Below, piece by piece: positions 8,795-17,968 of a DNA stretch of 64,000 bases (positions within the stretch are counted from its first letter, which is position 1; every line of letters begins with the position of its first letter). Origin of the DNA: Hyphomicrobiales bacterium. Its GTDB lineage: Bacteria; Pseudomonadota; Alphaproteobacteria; Rhizobiales; Beijerinckiaceae. The notes beneath the pieces are model-generated. The model made no database searches and had not been told where the DNA came from. It worked only from the letters and a program-made list of their open reading frames with translations. The DNA lies in the NCBI GenBank assembly GCA_027484655.1, contig JAIXSM010000028.1, positions 87,494 to 151,493 of the forward strand, in the 5' to 3' direction. The position numbers were made by a program, and so were the translations under genes.

Positions 8795-9784
8795 TTAATT
8801 GGCTGCTGACCCTTGCGCCTCGCCCAGCGCATGGATGCAACGCACCTCGCGCCCGGGCGCGAGCGTGACGTTTGGGGGCGGCCCTGCATCGCATCCGGCG
8901 GCCTTCACTGGACACCGGGGCGCGAACGAGCAGGTGACGGGCGCTGTGTCCAGCGGCGGCGGCGCGCCGGGGATAGCCTGCAACCGCTGGCCTTTCTGCG
9001 CGCCGTGGAGGTTCGCGGCGAGAAGCCCCCGCGTATAGGGATGCTGCGGCGAGCGAAGAATATCGCGCACGCTGCCGGTCTCCACCACCTGCCCCGCGTA
9101 CATCACCGCGACGCGATCCGACACCTCCACTGCAACGCCGATGTCGTGGGTGACGAAGATCATGCCCATGCCAAGTTCCCGTTGCAGCTCGCGGAGCAGC
9201 AGCAGGATCTGGATCTGCACGGTGGCGTCGAGCGCGGTGGTTGGCTCATCAGCCAGAAGCAGCTTGGGCTTGCACGCCAGCGCAAGCGCGATCATGGCTC
9301 GCTGGCGCATGCCGCCCGACATCTCGTGCGGATACGCCTTCAGCCGACGCTCCGGCGAGGGAATGCGAACGCGCGTGAGCATTTCCAACGCGCGGGCGTA
9401 GGCCTCCCTACTGCTTGCGCCCTCATGGCGCATCACGCCTTCAGAGATCTGCTCGCCAATGGTGTAGACGGGATCGAGCGCGAGCATCGGATCCTGAAAG
9501 ATCATCGAAACGACGCCGCCACGATGGTTCGCGAGCGCCTTCCCGCTCAGCGCCATCACATCGACGCCCGACACACGCACGTCGCCGGCTATCTGTGTCC
9601 GGTTCTCGGGCAGCAGACGCAGCAGCGTTTTCAGCGTGACGCTCTTGCCTGAGCCGCTTTCACCCAGCACGCCAAGCGTCTCGCCCGGCGCAAGCGTCAG
9701 GTTGACGCCGTTGACCGCGTGCACAGTGCGCTGGCCGTGAAACCGCACATGCAGGTTGTTGATATCCACCAGCGGCGTGCTCAT
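8795..9784 (-). CDS. dipeptide/oligopeptide-type ABC transporter ATP-binding protein (DppD/OppD-like)
   Basis: 329 aa from the ATG at 9784, which overlaps the stop of the next ATPase gene by four bases (ATGA), a typical translational coupling. Walker A G-E-S-G-S-G-K-S, ABC signature SGGMRQR, Walker B LLLADEPTTALD and the C-terminal oligopeptide/dipeptide extension with CSFAPRCPVKAAGC are all visible. The cysteine-rich tail resembles the iron-sulfur-type extension of Opp/Dpp ATPases. It is last in the operon running from 16052 down to 8795 and would power uptake of a peptide or related solute with the second ATPase. Confidence 0.93.
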   Translation of the reverse strand: MSTPLVDINNLHVRFHGQRTVHAVNGVNLTLAPGETLGVLGESGSGKSVTLKTLLRLLPENRTQIAGDVRVSGVDVMALSGKALANHRGGVVSMIFQDPMLALDPVYTIGEQISEGVMRHEGASSREAYARALEMLTRVRIPSPERRLKAYPHEMSGGMRQRAMIALALACKPKLLLADEPTTALDATVQIQILLLLRELQRELGMGMIFVTHDIGVAVEVSDRVAVMYAGQVVETGSVRDILRSPQHPYTRGLLAANLHGAQKGQRLQAIPGAPPPLDTAPVTCSFAPRCPVKAAGCDAGPPPNVTLAPGREVRCIHALGEAQGSAAN

Positions 9785-10863
9785 GCGGCGCTCTCCAATC
9801 CCGGATGGCCAGACCCCGGCACGTGCGCATGGCAAGCTGTGAGATGGCCAGCATCGCGCAGGATCTGCGGCGGCGGCTGCTGCGCCGAGCACACAGGCGC
9901 AGCGAACCGGCACCGGGTGTGAAAACGACAGCCAGACGGCGGATTGATGGGGTTCGGCGGATCGCCGGCCAAGGGCGCTTCCATGGTGCGACGGTCCGGA
10001 TCCATCGAGGGCATCGCGGCCAGCAGCGCGCGGGTGTAGGGATGGGCCGCGTTTCCGTAGAGCGATTCAACGGGGCCGATCTCAACAACCTGTCCGAGAT
10101 ACATCACCATCACGCGGTCGCTCATGTGACGGACCACGTTGAGGTCGTGCGAGATGAAAATGTAGGTCAGGCCCAACTCGCCCTTGAGATCTTCCAGCAA
10201 GTTGAGAACCTGCGCCTCAACTGACTTATCGAGCGCCGACACCGCCTCGTCCAGGATCACGATCTTCGGAGAGAAGGCCAGCGCACGGGCGATATTGACG
10301 CGCTGGCGCTGACCGCCAGAGAGTTCGTGCGGATAACGACCCGCGAAGCGGCGCGGCTCCAGCCCCACCTTGAACAACAGGTCATGGGCAAGCGCCAGCG
10401 CCTGCTGTCGCGGCGCTCCGTTGACCATGGGCCCGAAAGCTATGGCGTCCTCCATAGTGAGACGAGGATTGAGCGATGCGTACGAATCCTGAAACACCAT
10501 CTGCATGCGCCGGCGCATCTCGCGCACGCTCATCTCTGGGCCGACCTGCTGACCATCAAGAATGATCTGCCCGCTGTCCGGCCGGATGAGATCGACAAGC
10601 AACCGCGCGGTCGTCGACTTGCCGCAGCCGCTCTCGCCGACGATGCCAAGCGTCTCCCCTGCCCTGACCTCGAAGCTCACACCATCCACCGCGCGCACAA
10701 CGCCAGCGCTGCGCCCGAACAAGCCTTTGCCCAGCGGAAAGTGCTTGGTGAGTTCATTGACCTGCAGGAGGGGCTGCGAAGCCACCATAGCGGCGGCTGC
10801 GTCTTCCATCCCGAGTTCCTCCCCGAGTTCCTGCCCGAGTTCCTGCACAAAATCCTGCGTCAT
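9781..10863 (-). CDS. dipeptide/oligopeptide-type ABC transporter ATP-binding protein (DppF/OppF-like)
   Basis: 360 aa from the ATG at 10863, overlapping the permease stop by four bases. Contains Walker A G-E-S-G-C-G-K-S-T, signature LSGGQRQR, Walker B IVILDEAVSALD and the C-terminal GCRFHTRCRFA cysteine cluster. The N-terminus carries a short acidic repeat, Q-E-L-G-Q-E-L-G-E-E-L-G, from a 12-bp tandem repeat in the DNA, ahead of the conserved domain. A start at the Met after it would also leave an intact ATPase, so the repeat may be untranslated if that start is used. Confidence 0.93.
   Translation of the reverse strand: MTQDFVQELGQELGEELGMEDAAAAMVASQPLLQVNELTKHFPLGKGLFGRSAGVVRAVDGVSFEVRAGETLGIVGESGCGKSTTARLLVDLIRPDSGQIILDGQQVGPEMSVREMRRRMQMVFQDSYASLNPRLTMEDAIAFGPMVNGAPRQQALALAHDLLFKVGLEPRRFAGRYPHELSGGQRQRVNIARALAFSPKIVILDEAVSALDKSVEAQVLNLLEDLKGELGLTYIFISHDLNVVRHMSDRVMVMYLGQVVEIGPVESLYGNAAHPYTRALLAAMPSMDPDRRTMEAPLAGDPPNPINPPSGCRFHTRCRFAAPVCSAQQPPPQILRDAGHLTACHAHVPGSGHPGLESAA
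10811..10846. repeat. 12-bp tandem repeat, three copies
   Basis: CCGAGTTCCTSC repeated three times with one change (S is C or G). It falls in frame in the N-terminus of the DppF-like ATPase, giving a four-residue (Q/E)-E-L-G repeat, so copy-number change keeps the frame. Confidence 0.85.
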
Positions 10864-11741
10864 GCCTTGATGTCCATGGCTGACCTGAGCCCATCCGACA
10901 GCAGGTTGAATGAAATGGAGGTGATGAAGATCATCAGGCCCGGCAACGCCGCCACCCACGGCTGCACATAGATCGCGTTGCGCAGGGTGTTGAGCATAAG
11001 ACCCCACTCCGGCTCCGGCGGCTTCACGCCAAGACCCAGAAACGAAAGACCGGACGCAAGGATCAGCGATACGGAAATGAGCCCCGTCGCGTAGACGAAG
11101 ATCGGCCCGATCACATTGCCGAGCACGTGCACGCGCACAATCGTGAAGGCCGACGCCCCGGAAGCGCGAGCCGCCTCCACATACTCGATGCGGCGAACCG
11201 CAGTCGTGACACTCTCCGCGATGCGCGCGATGGGCGGAATGAAAACAACGGTGAGAGACAGAAGCCCGTTGAAGATGCCAGCGCCCAGCGCGCCCGAAAG
11301 CGCGATCGCGAGAAGCACCGACGGGAAGGCGAAAAACACGTCGATGGTGCGCATAAGCGCCGTGTTGAGCCTGCCGCCCACGTACCCCGCGGTAATGCCA
11401 ATGGCGGAGCCGATGAAAAACGCAATGACGACGGGCGTCACGCCCATCAGCAGCGACAGTCGCGCGCCATAGATCAGGCGCGAGAGCATATCGCGGCCGA
11501 GCTCGTCGGCGCCGAGCGGAAAACCTTCCGTGCCGATGGGCCGCAAGCGCCGCAGCATGGACGTGCGATAGGGATCCGAAGGCGCGACAAGCGGCGCGAA
11601 GATCGCCATCAGGATCAGCCCGACAACCACCACCAGCGCGATCATCGCAACAGGATCGCGACTGAAGCGCCGTGCGACGCCTGCCCAGTAACCCGGCGAC
11701 TTCTCGACCGTCGCGAGTTTTTCGATGCTCACAGCGGTCAT
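10860..11741 (-). CDS. ABC transporter permease (DppC/OppC-like)
   Basis: 293 aa from the ATG at 11741. N-terminal cytoplasmic tail, then six predicted membrane helices, and the binding-protein-dependent permease loop EAARASGASAFTIVRVHVLGN (EAA motif) that contacts the ATPase. The FPLGADELGRDMLSRLIYGARLSL-type segment near residue 90 is characteristic of the DppC/OppC family. The gene follows the DppB-like permease by one base and overlaps the ATPase gene, so it is clearly part of one operon. Confidence 0.93.
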   Translation of the reverse strand: MTAVSIEKLATVEKSPGYWAGVARRFSRDPVAMIALVVVVGLILMAIFAPLVAPSDPYRTSMLRRLRPIGTEGFPLGADELGRDMLSRLIYGARLSLLMGVTPVVIAFFIGSAIGITAGYVGGRLNTALMRTIDVFFAFPSVLLAIALSGALGAGIFNGLLSLTVVFIPPIARIAESVTTAVRRIEYVEAARASGASAFTIVRVHVLGNVIGPIFVYATGLISVSLILASGLSFLGLGVKPPEPEWGLMLNTLRNAIYVQPWVAALPGLMIFITSISFNLLSDGLRSAMDIKA

Positions 11742-11742
11742 G

Positions 11743-12696
11743 TCACGTCCTCTGAACGCGGGGATCAATAAGGGACTGCACGATATCGACGAGCAGGTTG
11801 AGGACCACGAAGACCATGGCAAGCACAAGAATGGCCCCTTGCAGAAGCGGCAGGTCGCGCTGGAAAATCGCCTGCCCCAGAAGGAAACCTGTGCCCGGCC
11901 ATGAGAACACGGTCTCGATGAGGATGGAGCCGCCCAGCAGGTAACCGAGTTGCAAGCCCATCACCGCGAGCGCGGTTGGAGCGGCGTTCTTCACCACGTG
12001 CCGGAACACCCCGACGTCCATCAAGCCCTTGGCGCGCAGGCCCGAGACGAACTCCTGGCTGAGAATGTCAGCCACCAGCGCGCGCACCGTGCGCGCGACG
12101 ATGCCCATGGGAATCACGGACATGGTGATCGCAGGCAGGATCAGGTGGCGAATGTGGGCCCAGTCCCACGCCCAGTCACCGGAGCCGCCCGGCCCTGCGC
12201 CGGTCGCGGGAAGCCAGTTGAGCTGCACGGAGAAGATAATCACGAGCACCATGCCGAGCCAGTAGTGCGGCACGGACACGCCAATGATTGAGATGAAGGA
12301 CGCAACCTTGTCGATCCAGCTGTCACGAAAATAGCCCGCGACGAAGCCGAAGAGGCTACCAAGCAGAAACCCGATCAGTGTGGCGACGACGGCAAGGATG
12401 AACGTGTTGCCCAAAGCCCGGCCCAGCTCAGTCGCCACAGGCCGGCCGGTTGCGATCGATGTGCCAAAATCGCCCTGAAGCACCTTCAGGAGCCAGATCC
12501 CGTATTGCACTGGCAGCGGCCGGTCGAAGCCATACAGCGCGCGCATTTCCTGCTGGAGTTGCGCGGACGCGTCAGGCGGCAGGATGGACGTGAGGGGATC
12601 TCCGGGCGCGATGTGCACCAGCATGAAGCACACCACGCTGACGCCGAACGCCACGGGCAGCGTGTATAATATGCGCGCCGCCAGATACTTCAGCAT
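11743..12696 (-). CDS. ABC transporter permease (DppB/OppB-like)
   Basis: 317 aa starting MLKYLAARILYTLP, the usual DppB/OppB opening, followed by FMLVHIAPGDPL. About six membrane segments. The EAA loop EFVSGLRAKGLMD is present before the last helices, as is the GGSILIETVFSWPGTG family segment. It forms the translocation pore with the DppC-like protein. It follows the binding-protein gene by 33 bp on the same strand. Confidence 0.93.
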   Translation of the reverse strand: MLKYLAARILYTLPVAFGVSVVCFMLVHIAPGDPLTSILPPDASAQLQQEMRALYGFDRPLPVQYGIWLLKVLQGDFGTSIATGRPVATELGRALGNTFILAVVATLIGFLLGSLFGFVAGYFRDSWIDKVASFISIIGVSVPHYWLGMVLVIIFSVQLNWLPATGAGPGGSGDWAWDWAHIRHLILPAITMSVIPMGIVARTVRALVADILSQEFVSGLRAKGLMDVGVFRHVVKNAAPTALAVMGLQLGYLLGGSILIETVFSWPGTGFLLGQAIFQRDLPLLQGAILVLAMVFVVLNLLVDIVQSLIDPRVQRT

Positions 12697-12729
12697 GAGA
12701 TCCCCTCGCGTCTTGTTTCAACGGGCGCT

Positions 12730-14328
12730 TCAGGGCGCCATGGTGATGGTGGAGAAATCCTGGAACCAGTTCTGCGCCTGCACGAAGCCGCGCACCTTGC
12801 CGCTCATGGCCCGGGCGTTGACATCATGGGTGACCATCAGGAACAGGGCATCGTTCACATACTTTTCATGAACAGCCTCAAGCACCTTTTGCTGCTCCAC
12901 CGGATCAAACGTGTTGCGGATGGCGTTGAAGAGCTTGTCCATCTCGGGGTCGCAATAGTGTCCCCAGTTGGTGCCCGCCGGCGGTTGCAGATCGCACTGC
13001 AGGTGGCGAATGAAACCGGTGAACGGATCCTGGATGAAATAGCTGTAGTTCATGCCCGTGGCGCCGCGGGACGTCTCGTGCCTTGCGCCGGCGCGCCAGA
13101 TGTTGATGAGCGTGTTCCACTCAACCACTTCAAAGTCGATCTTGATGCCAGCTTCCGCGAGATTCTGCTGCACGAATTCGTTCATGGCGAGCGGCTGCAT
13201 CTGCCCGGAGCCCGAGGGCGAAATCAGTATCTTCGTCTGCAGCGGCTTCGCAGGTGTGTAACCCGCTTCGGCCATCAGCTGGCGCGCATGCGCGAGATCA
13301 CGCGTCACCTTGAAGCTCGGCTTGCCGAACCACTGGTGCCCCGGCGGCATGAAGCCCTCGGCCGGGATCATCAGGCCGCCCAGAAGCTCCTTCAGGCCTT
13401 CACGGTCAACGGCGAGATTGGCGGCCCTGCGCACGCGGATGTCGTTCCACGGTGATCCATCGACGCGGGAGAAATGCCACGTCCAGTTGTGCGGATAGGC
13501 GTTCGAGACAATCTGGTAGCCAGCAGTGCGCAAGGAGGGAACCGCGTCCGGCGCCGGCGCCTCGATCCAGTCCACCTGGCCCGAGCGCAACGCGGCGATG
13601 CGCGTATTGGTCTCGGGCATGGGGATCAGCACAAGCCGGTCGAGCTTGGGAACGCGGGTCTTGTCCCAATAATCCTTATTGGGAACCATCTCCGCGCGCT
13701 CGCGCGGGGTCAGGCCGACAAGCCGCCATGGCCCGGTGCCCGAGGGCGTCTTGGCGAATTCCTGCCAGTTACGGCCGACCTTCTCCCACTGCGCGGGAGA
13801 CGAAATCCCAATCCACGCGAGCTGATACGGCAACGTGGCGTCCGGGGTCCGCGTCACGATTTCGAGGGTGAGCTTGTCAACCGCCCGGTAGCTGGCGATG
13901 GCGGGGATGCGCGAGCGCCCCTGCGCCGCCTGCCGCTGATCGAACTGCGGCGCGTCCTGCTTGAGCAACTTGTCAAAGTTCCACGCGACAGCCTCAGCCG
14001 TCAGCTCGGAGCCATCATGAAACTTCACGCCCGGCCTGATCCGGAACGTCCACTTCGTCTTGTCGGAGGCGTCCACCGACCAGCCTTCCGAAAGGCCCGG
14101 GATCAGCGTGGAGGGCCTGTCGGAACGGGTTAGATCCCAATGGACGAGCGCGTCATAAACGGTCAGACCCATGAACCGCTGGCCCTCGCCGCCCTGATCG
14201 GGTTGGCCGGTGGTGAGCGGCACGTCAGACGCCGTCATGGCGATCCGCAACGTGCCCTGCGCTAGCGCTGACTGCGAGAAAAGTGAGCCGGCAAGCGCGG
14301 CGGCGAAGGCTAACGATGTGACTTTCAT
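12730..14328 (-). CDS. ABC transporter substrate-binding protein, family 5 (first of two)
   Basis: 532 aa from the ATG at 14328 (AAGG upstream). An ATG at 14361 would add 11 residues and has no better site. Signal peptide MKVTSLAFAAALAGSLFSQSALAQ. The mature part has SBP_bac_5 features: an early GL(S)EGWSVD, then the WTFRIRPGVKFHDGSELTAEAV motif and a C-terminal FVQAQNWFQDF. Such periplasmic proteins deliver peptides, or sometimes opines, glutathione or sugars, to Dpp/Opp-type channels. It lies between the second binding-protein gene and the permease genes, so both receptors may share the channel. Confidence 0.92.
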   Translation of the reverse strand: MKVTSLAFAAALAGSLFSQSALAQGTLRIAMTASDVPLTTGQPDQGGEGQRFMGLTVYDALVHWDLTRSDRPSTLIPGLSEGWSVDASDKTKWTFRIRPGVKFHDGSELTAEAVAWNFDKLLKQDAPQFDQRQAAQGRSRIPAIASYRAVDKLTLEIVTRTPDATLPYQLAWIGISSPAQWEKVGRNWQEFAKTPSGTGPWRLVGLTPRERAEMVPNKDYWDKTRVPKLDRLVLIPMPETNTRIAALRSGQVDWIEAPAPDAVPSLRTAGYQIVSNAYPHNWTWHFSRVDGSPWNDIRVRRAANLAVDREGLKELLGGLMIPAEGFMPPGHQWFGKPSFKVTRDLAHARQLMAEAGYTPAKPLQTKILISPSGSGQMQPLAMNEFVQQNLAEAGIKIDFEVVEWNTLINIWRAGARHETSRGATGMNYSYFIQDPFTGFIRHLQCDLQPPAGTNWGHYCDPEMDKLFNAIRNTFDPVEQQKVLEAVHEKYVNDALFLMVTHDVNARAMSGKVRGFVQAQNWFQDFSTITMAP

Positions 14329-14365
14329 GGCGGCGACCTTGGGTGTGAGCTGCGTTCTCATGAAA

Positions 14366-14393
14366 GGGGCCGGCCGATATACGCGCCGGCCCC
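14366..14393 (-). other. hairpin between the two binding-protein genes
   Basis: Perfect 9-bp stem GGGGCCGGC / GCCGGCCCC around a 10-nt loop, in the 74-bp gap between the paralogous binding-protein genes. With no T-run it is more likely an mRNA stabiliser or processing point than a terminator; such hairpins often set different expression of a binding protein and its permeases. Confidence 0.45.
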
Positions 14394-14402
14394 TCGTTTG
14401 GC

Positions 14403-16052
14403 TCAGTCGATGGACATCGGCGCGATGTCGATGAACCAGCTCTTGGGCTGCACGACGCCCTTGACCTTCGCGCTCATGGCGCGGGGGCCCACATCATGGG
14501 CGACCCACACGAACGGCGCTTCCTCGACGATGCGCTTGTGCAGGGCGGCCAGCGCGTTGTCTCGCGCGGTCGCCTCGAAGCTCGAACGCGCCTTGGCGAT
14601 CAGGCCGTCGATCTCATCGTTGCCGAAGAAGCCCCAGTTGTTGGACACCGGCGGGAAGGTCTTCGTCGAGACGAAGCGCACCATGGCGAAGAAAGGATCC
14701 ATGGTGGCGAACGTCACGTTGATCGCGTTGGCGCCGCGGGCGTTAGCGTGCTTGGCGCCTTCACGCCAGTTGGTGAACACCGCGTTCCACTCGATCACGT
14801 CGAGCTGCACGTCGAAGAAGCACTGCTTCAGGTGCTCCTGCATCAGCTCGTTCATCGGCACCGGCTGCATCTGGCCAGAGCCCGAGGCGGAGGTGAGAAC
14901 CTTCACCCGAACCGGCTTCGCAGCGGAATAACCGGCGTCCGTCATGAGCTTGCGCGCGGCGGCGGGATCATACCGGATGTCGAACGTGGGATTGCCCCAC
15001 CAGGGATGGTCGGGCGTGACGGAGCCCTTGGGAATGCCCATCATGCCGCCAAGCATGGTGCGCATTTCTTCGCGGTTCACGCACAGGTTGGCGGCGTGAC
15101 GCACGCGCCTGTCGAGCCAGGGCGAGCCCTCGGCGAACGACAGCTGCCACGGCCACACGTGCGGCTGCGGGTTGGAGTAAACGGTGAACCCGCGGGTGCG
15201 GATCTGCGGAATGGCGTCGTAGGCGGGAGCCTCGATCCAGTCCACCTGCCCCGACAGCAGGGCGGCCGTCCGGGCGTTCGCATCCGCCAGAGGCACGAGC
15301 ACCACGCGGTCGAGTTTCGGCGTGCGCTTCGGATCCCAGTACGACTTGTTGGCGACCATCTCGAAACGCTCGCGCGGCTGCAGACGCACGCCGCGGAAGG
15401 GGCCAGACCCCGACGGCTCCGCCGCAAACGCGGTCCAAGCCTGACGCGAACGCTCCGCCGGATCCGTCACGCTCGCGGGCACGGCGGCGAGCTTCGCCCG
15501 CCAGTGGGCGGGGGACGCAATGAACAGGTTCGTCAGGTTGATGGGCAGAAAGCTGTCCGGCTCGGTCGTGGTCAGCTCAACGGTGAGATCATCGATTTTC
15601 CGCGCTGAACGCAGGGTCGGCATGCGAGAGACGGTGACGCCCACCTGGCTGGGATCGAAGTGCTGCGCGTCCTTGTTGAGCACCTTCTCGACGTTCCAGA
15701 CAATCGCGTCCGCGTTCACGTCGGAACCGTCATGAAACTTCACGCCCGGGCGAAGCTTGAAGACCCACTTGGTGGCGTCCTTGGGGTCGACCGCCCATTC
15801 CGTGGCAAGCCCCGGAATGATGACCGACGGCTTGTCAGCCGACGACAGATCCCAATGGGTGAGCGCGTCATACATGGGAATGCCGGTGAACCGGTTGCCC
15901 TCGAAGCCCTGATCGGGCTGGCCGTGCGTGCGCGGAATATCCGCCGCCGTCATGCCGACGCGCAGAACCTTCTCCTGCGCCAACGCGGCGCCCGCCATGA
16001 CAGTAGACGTCAGAAGGACCGCAGAAAGAACGCGTGTGACCTTCGCTTGCAT
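14403..16052 (-). CDS. ABC transporter substrate-binding protein, family 5 (second of two)
   Basis: 549 aa from the ATG at 16052, with GGAG eight bases upstream. Signal peptide from MQAKVTRVLSAV to about GAALAQ. Shares with the next gene the DVPLT/DIPRT-H-GQPDQG-EG-RF-G pattern, the WVFKLRPGVKFHDGSDV motif and the C-terminal VVQPKSWFIDIAPM, so the two are clear paralogues within SBP_bac_5. First gene of the ABC operon, so its promoter should lie in 16053-16372. Having two receptors for one DppBCDF set implies a widened substrate range. Confidence 0.92.
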   Translation of the reverse strand: MQAKVTRVLSAVLLTSTVMAGAALAQEKVLRVGMTAADIPRTHGQPDQGFEGNRFTGIPMYDALTHWDLSSADKPSVIIPGLATEWAVDPKDATKWVFKLRPGVKFHDGSDVNADAIVWNVEKVLNKDAQHFDPSQVGVTVSRMPTLRSARKIDDLTVELTTTEPDSFLPINLTNLFIASPAHWRAKLAAVPASVTDPAERSRQAWTAFAAEPSGSGPFRGVRLQPRERFEMVANKSYWDPKRTPKLDRVVLVPLADANARTAALLSGQVDWIEAPAYDAIPQIRTRGFTVYSNPQPHVWPWQLSFAEGSPWLDRRVRHAANLCVNREEMRTMLGGMMGIPKGSVTPDHPWWGNPTFDIRYDPAAARKLMTDAGYSAAKPVRVKVLTSASGSGQMQPVPMNELMQEHLKQCFFDVQLDVIEWNAVFTNWREGAKHANARGANAINVTFATMDPFFAMVRFVSTKTFPPVSNNWGFFGNDEIDGLIAKARSSFEATARDNALAALHKRIVEEAPFVWVAHDVGPRAMSAKVKGVVQPKSWFIDIAPMSID

Positions 16053-16372
16053 GTCAATCGCTCCAACGCTTCTCCGCGCTGGGGGGCGGAGAGAAAAAGA
16101 AAAAAGCCGGAAGCCCCTGCCCTCGCGCCCCCGTGTTTCCCAAACGTGGCGCGCTTGACCGTCTGGCAAACGGTGTGCCAGTTACCTAAATCCCGGGCTG
16201 GGCGCTGAATCTGTGTAGTAAACCCGATAGCCGCAACAAATGAGCACAGTTTTTCGTCACTCTGCCGTTTGATTGCGCACTTTATCTTGGGGCAAAGCTC
16301 GCTCAACAGGCGTCATGCTTGCAACAAGTGCAGCGACCATCCGCTCCTCAACGGTCCAACAGGTGAGCCGCG
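16053..16372. promoter_or_regulatory. divergent control region of ABC operon and racemase gene
   Basis: 320 bp without a gene, between oppositely directed transcripts. The only clear structure is an inverted repeat CTGGCA-N7-TGCCAG at 16163-16181, about 110 bp upstream of the binding-protein start and 190 bp upstream of the racemase start. It has operator-like geometry. No matching regulator lies beside it. No strong sigma-70 hexamers stand out. Confidence 0.4.
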
Positions 16373-17104
16373 ATGCGACTTCTGGTCATCAACCCGAACA
16401 CGACCCAATCGATTACGGACACGGTCTCCCGGGCCGTGGGCGGGATGGTCCCTGCGGGCGTCGAGGTTAAGGCGGTCACCGCGTCTTTCGGCCCACGATA
16501 CATCGCAAGCCGTTCGGCGTTCGCAGTGGCGTCCCACGGCGCGCTGGACGCGTATGCGACCCATGGAGCGGGCGCCGACGTGGTCCTGCTGGCCTGCTTC
16601 GGAGACCCCGGGCTCGACGCCTTGCGGGAGATTTCGCCAGTTCCTGTGATCGGGCTGGTGGAGGCGGCGGCGGCGGAAGCAGCGGCTCACGGCGGCGCGT
16701 TCGCCATTGTGACCGGCGGCGCCTTGTGGGGCCCGATGCTTGAGGAGACGCTGCGCGCACGTGGCCTCGCGGACCGCTGCGCCGCCATTCGCACCGTTGC
16801 GCCAAATGGAGCCGCGATCGCGGCCGACCCGGACGGGGCCGCCGACATGCTGGCGACCGCGTGCCGCAACGTGGTGCGCGAAACAGGCGCCCGGTGCGTG
16901 ATCCTTGGCGGCGCCGGGCTGGTGGGGCTTGCGGCGCGCATCGGCAAGATGTCGCCGGCGCCCGTTATCTGCTCGGTGGAAGCGGGCGCGCGGGCGGCGA
17001 TCGGGAAACTGGGATGCGCGGAGACGCCCGAGGCGCGTCGTGAACCGGTGGACTGCGTCGGTGTTTCAGCGGCGCTGGCCCGCGCGCTTGGCGCGCGACC
17101 CTGA
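16373..17104 (+). CDS. Asp/Glu/hydantoin racemase family protein
   Basis: 243 aa; GGTGAG lies six bases before the ATG. Opens MRLLVINPNT, the hallmark of hydantoin racemases. The two catalytic cysteines are Cys75 in LLACFGDPG and Cys175 in ARCVILGGAG, matching the pair used for two-base racemisation. Members racemise 5-substituted hydantoins, aspartate/glutamate or allantoin-type compounds. Being divergent from a peptide-type ABC operon suggests it processes the imported solute. No hydantoinase or carbamoylase is present nearby, so hydantoin use is not proven. Confidence 0.87.
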   Translation: MRLLVINPNTTQSITDTVSRAVGGMVPAGVEVKAVTASFGPRYIASRSAFAVASHGALDAYATHGAGADVVLLACFGDPGLDALREISPVPVIGLVEAAAAEAAAHGGAFAIVTGGALWGPMLEETLRARGLADRCAAIRTVAPNGAAIAADPDGAADMLATACRNVVRETGARCVILGGAGLVGLAARIGKMSPAPVICSVEAGARAAIGKLGCAETPEARREPVDCVGVSAALARALGARP

Positions 17105-17123
17105 GCTGACTGGACGAGGCGGA

Positions 17124-17813
17124 TCAGTCGTCGGTCGTGCGACCCCAGAACCTGTAACCAACGCCCCGGATGCTGGAGATGGTGCGCTTGCGCCCTGTCG
17201 GGTCCAGCTTGAGGCGCAGGCGGCTCACCAGCACGTCGGCGGAGCGGCTGTTGCCCTGCCCTTCGTTGCCGAGGACATCCTTGGAGATCGTCTCGCGGGT
17301 GACGACGCCGCCCTCGCTTTCGATGAACATGCGCATCAGCATGAATTCGGACGGGCTGAGCGGCACTTCCTCGCCATCGCGCACAATGGTGCGTTTCACC
17401 AGGTCGAACACGAAGGTGCCGCAGTCCACGGAGGAGGCGAACCCGGAGGCGCCGACCGACGACTTCTCCAGCCGCTTCATGCGCAACATCAGCTCGCGCA
17501 GGTCGATCGGCTTCACCATGTAATCGGCTGCGCCCATCTCGAGCGACGTGACCCTGTCGTCGGCCCCCTCACGCGCGGAGATGACGATCACCGCCATGTC
17601 GCTTCCTGCGGCCTCCTTGAGCAGGGTGTAGCCGTCCCCATCCTCAAGGCCCAGATCGAGAAGCATAAACTTTGGCTTGACCGAAGGCAGCAGACGCCGC
17701 GCTGACGCGACGGACCAGGCTTCGTAAACCTCATAGGTCTGTTCGCGAAGGCAATTCCCGATCATGACCCGAAAAGAAGGGACGTCTTCCACGAGAAGGA
17801 CACGAGTGGACAT
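17124..17813 (-). CDS. OmpR-type response regulator
   Basis: 229 aa from the ATG at 17813. Receiver domain with acidic pair in LLVEDV, phospho-acceptor Asp53 in LLDLGLEDGDG, and Lys in MVKPIDL near 105. The C-terminal winged helix includes SRSADVLVSRLRLKLDP and SSIRGVGYRFWG, the recognition-helix and wing pattern of OmpR/PhoB regulators. It would bind DNA after phosphorylation. It is transcribed after the hybrid kinase on the same strand with a 155-bp gap. A hybrid kinase with its own receiver is an unusual direct partner, so the pairing is only a guess. Confidence 0.93.
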   Translation of the reverse strand: MSTRVLLVEDVPSFRVMIGNCLREQTYEVYEAWSVASARRLLPSVKPKFMLLDLGLEDGDGYTLLKEAAGSDMAVIVISAREGADDRVTSLEMGAADYMVKPIDLRELMLRMKRLEKSSVGASGFASSVDCGTFVFDLVKRTIVRDGEEVPLSPSEFMLMRMFIESEGGVVTRETISKDVLGNEGQGNSRSADVLVSRLRLKLDPTGRKRTISSIRGVGYRFWGRTTDD

Positions 17814-17968
17814 GGACAAGATCTCAGGACCGGGGTTTGCCAAGCAGCTATACAACCAAGCTGCGGTTATTCAAATCATCTCTGCTGTTTCATCGATTAA
17901 AAAACGCATTTCCTTTCCGATTCATAGGGTCATCGATCAGTAGGCAGGGCAGGTCCGGCCCAAAACTG

